A stretch of 6,744 nt of DNA from Bacteroidota bacterium. Lineage in GTDB: Bacteria > Bacteroidota > Bacteroidia > NS11-12g > UBA955. The stretch is from positions 1 through 6,744 of the forward strand of contig JAURQA010000221.1 in the NCBI GenBank assembly GCA_030836345.1, given 5' to 3'. Both the position numbers and the translations under genes were made by a program. Positions within the stretch are counted from its first letter, which is position 1; each line of letters begins with the position of its first letter. Shown here piece after piece: positions 6,368 to 6,744 of this stretch. The notes beneath the pieces were generated by a model. The model searched no databases, was not told the DNA's origin, and worked only from the letters and a program-made list of their open reading frames with translations.

Positions 6368-6744
6368 ATGAATTTTACAGATAATTTAAAATACACAAAA
6401 GACCATGAATGGGTTTTAGTTGAGGGCGATGTAGCGACCATTGGAATTACAGAATTTGCTCAAGGTGAGTTAGGAGATATCGTTTTTGTTGACATTCCAT
6501 CTGAAGGCGAAAGTCTTGCAGAAGCAGAAGTCTTTGGTACGGTAGAGGCTGTAAAAACAGTAAGTGATCTTTACATGCCTATTTCTGGTACCGTTACAGA
6601 AATAAATGCAGCCTTGGAAGATAGCCCAGAGTTGATTAACACGAAGCCTTACGACGATGGTTGGATGGTTAAAATAACCATTTCTGATGCAAGTCAACTA
6701 GACGCATTGATGAGCTCATCCGATTATGCAGATATGGTTAGCTA
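6368..6744 (+). CDS. gcvH: Glycine cleavage system H protein (lipoyl carrier), cut at 3' end
   Basis: The reading frame starts at ATG 6368, one base after the accD stop (AAATAGTATG), and stays open for 125 codons to the window end, where two bases (TA) of the next codon remain. The protein begins [16 protein letters not shown] and carries [15 protein letters not shown] (30-44) and the lipoylation motif [18 protein letters not shown] (57-74). The lipoyl lysine is K63, matching K64 in E. coli Gcv[11 protein letters not shown] (94-103) is the conserved C-terminal strand. H protein shuttles the aminomethyl group from glycine between GcvP, GcvT and the lipoamide dehydrogenase, and in some bacteria serves as a lipoate donor. 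Family members are about 125-130 residues, so the gene is nearly complete; TA may be the start of its stop codon. The one-base spacing implies an operon with accD. Confidence 0.96.
   Translation, partial: MNFTDNLKYTKDHEWVLVEGDVATIGITEFAQGELGDIVFVDIPSEGESLAEAEVFGTVEAVKTVSDLYMPISGTVTEINAALEDSPELINTKPYDDGWMVKITISDASQLDALMSSSDYADMVS

Overview
The window is AT-rich, gene-dense and looks chromosomal. It comes from a member of the Bacteroidota, most likely near the Flavobacteria or a related marine or aquatic lineage. The evidence is a LuxE-type acyl ligase of the kind common in that phylum, a secreted protein with a type IX secretion (T9SS) C-terminal sorting domain, and an ECF sigma factor paired with an inner-membrane/beta-barrel fusion protein. 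A TAnnTTTG-type -7 promoter box and a general lack of strong Shine-Dalgarno sequences agree with this. All assignments come from reading translated motifs; no database search was run.

Layout. Positions 1-797 (+) hold the 3' part of a LuxE-family acyl-protein synthetase. It converges, with only 6 bases between stop codons, on a three-gene operon on the minus strand that reads from about 4248 down to 804. That operon encodes an ECF sigma factor, then a protein with a short cytoplasmic head, one transmembrane helix, a long disordered periplasmic linker and a C-terminal outer-membrane beta-barrel, then a secreted T9SS-type protein. Both junctions in the operon overlap by one base (TGATG and TAATG). 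A divergent intergenic region of about 156 bases separates it from a plus-strand housekeeping cluster: class I fructose-bisphosphate aldolase (fbaB type), acetyl-CoA carboxylase carboxyltransferase beta subunit (accD), and glycine cleavage H protein (gcvH, cut off by the window end).

How the genes work together. The minus-strand operon is the interesting part. The membrane protein has the architecture of the dual membrane-spanning anti-sigma factors (Dma) described in Bacteroides, where one polypeptide links the outer membrane to a cytoplasmic sigma factor. Here a predicted surface-exported protein is translationally coupled as a third gene, suggesting a complete surface-to-transcription relay. 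The plus-strand cluster is central metabolism: a glycolytic/gluconeogenic aldolase, the committed step of fatty-acid synthesis, and a lipoyl carrier protein.

No stretch longer than about 160 bases lacks a gene. No tRNA, rRNA, CRISPR array, insertion sequence or phage gene was recognised.
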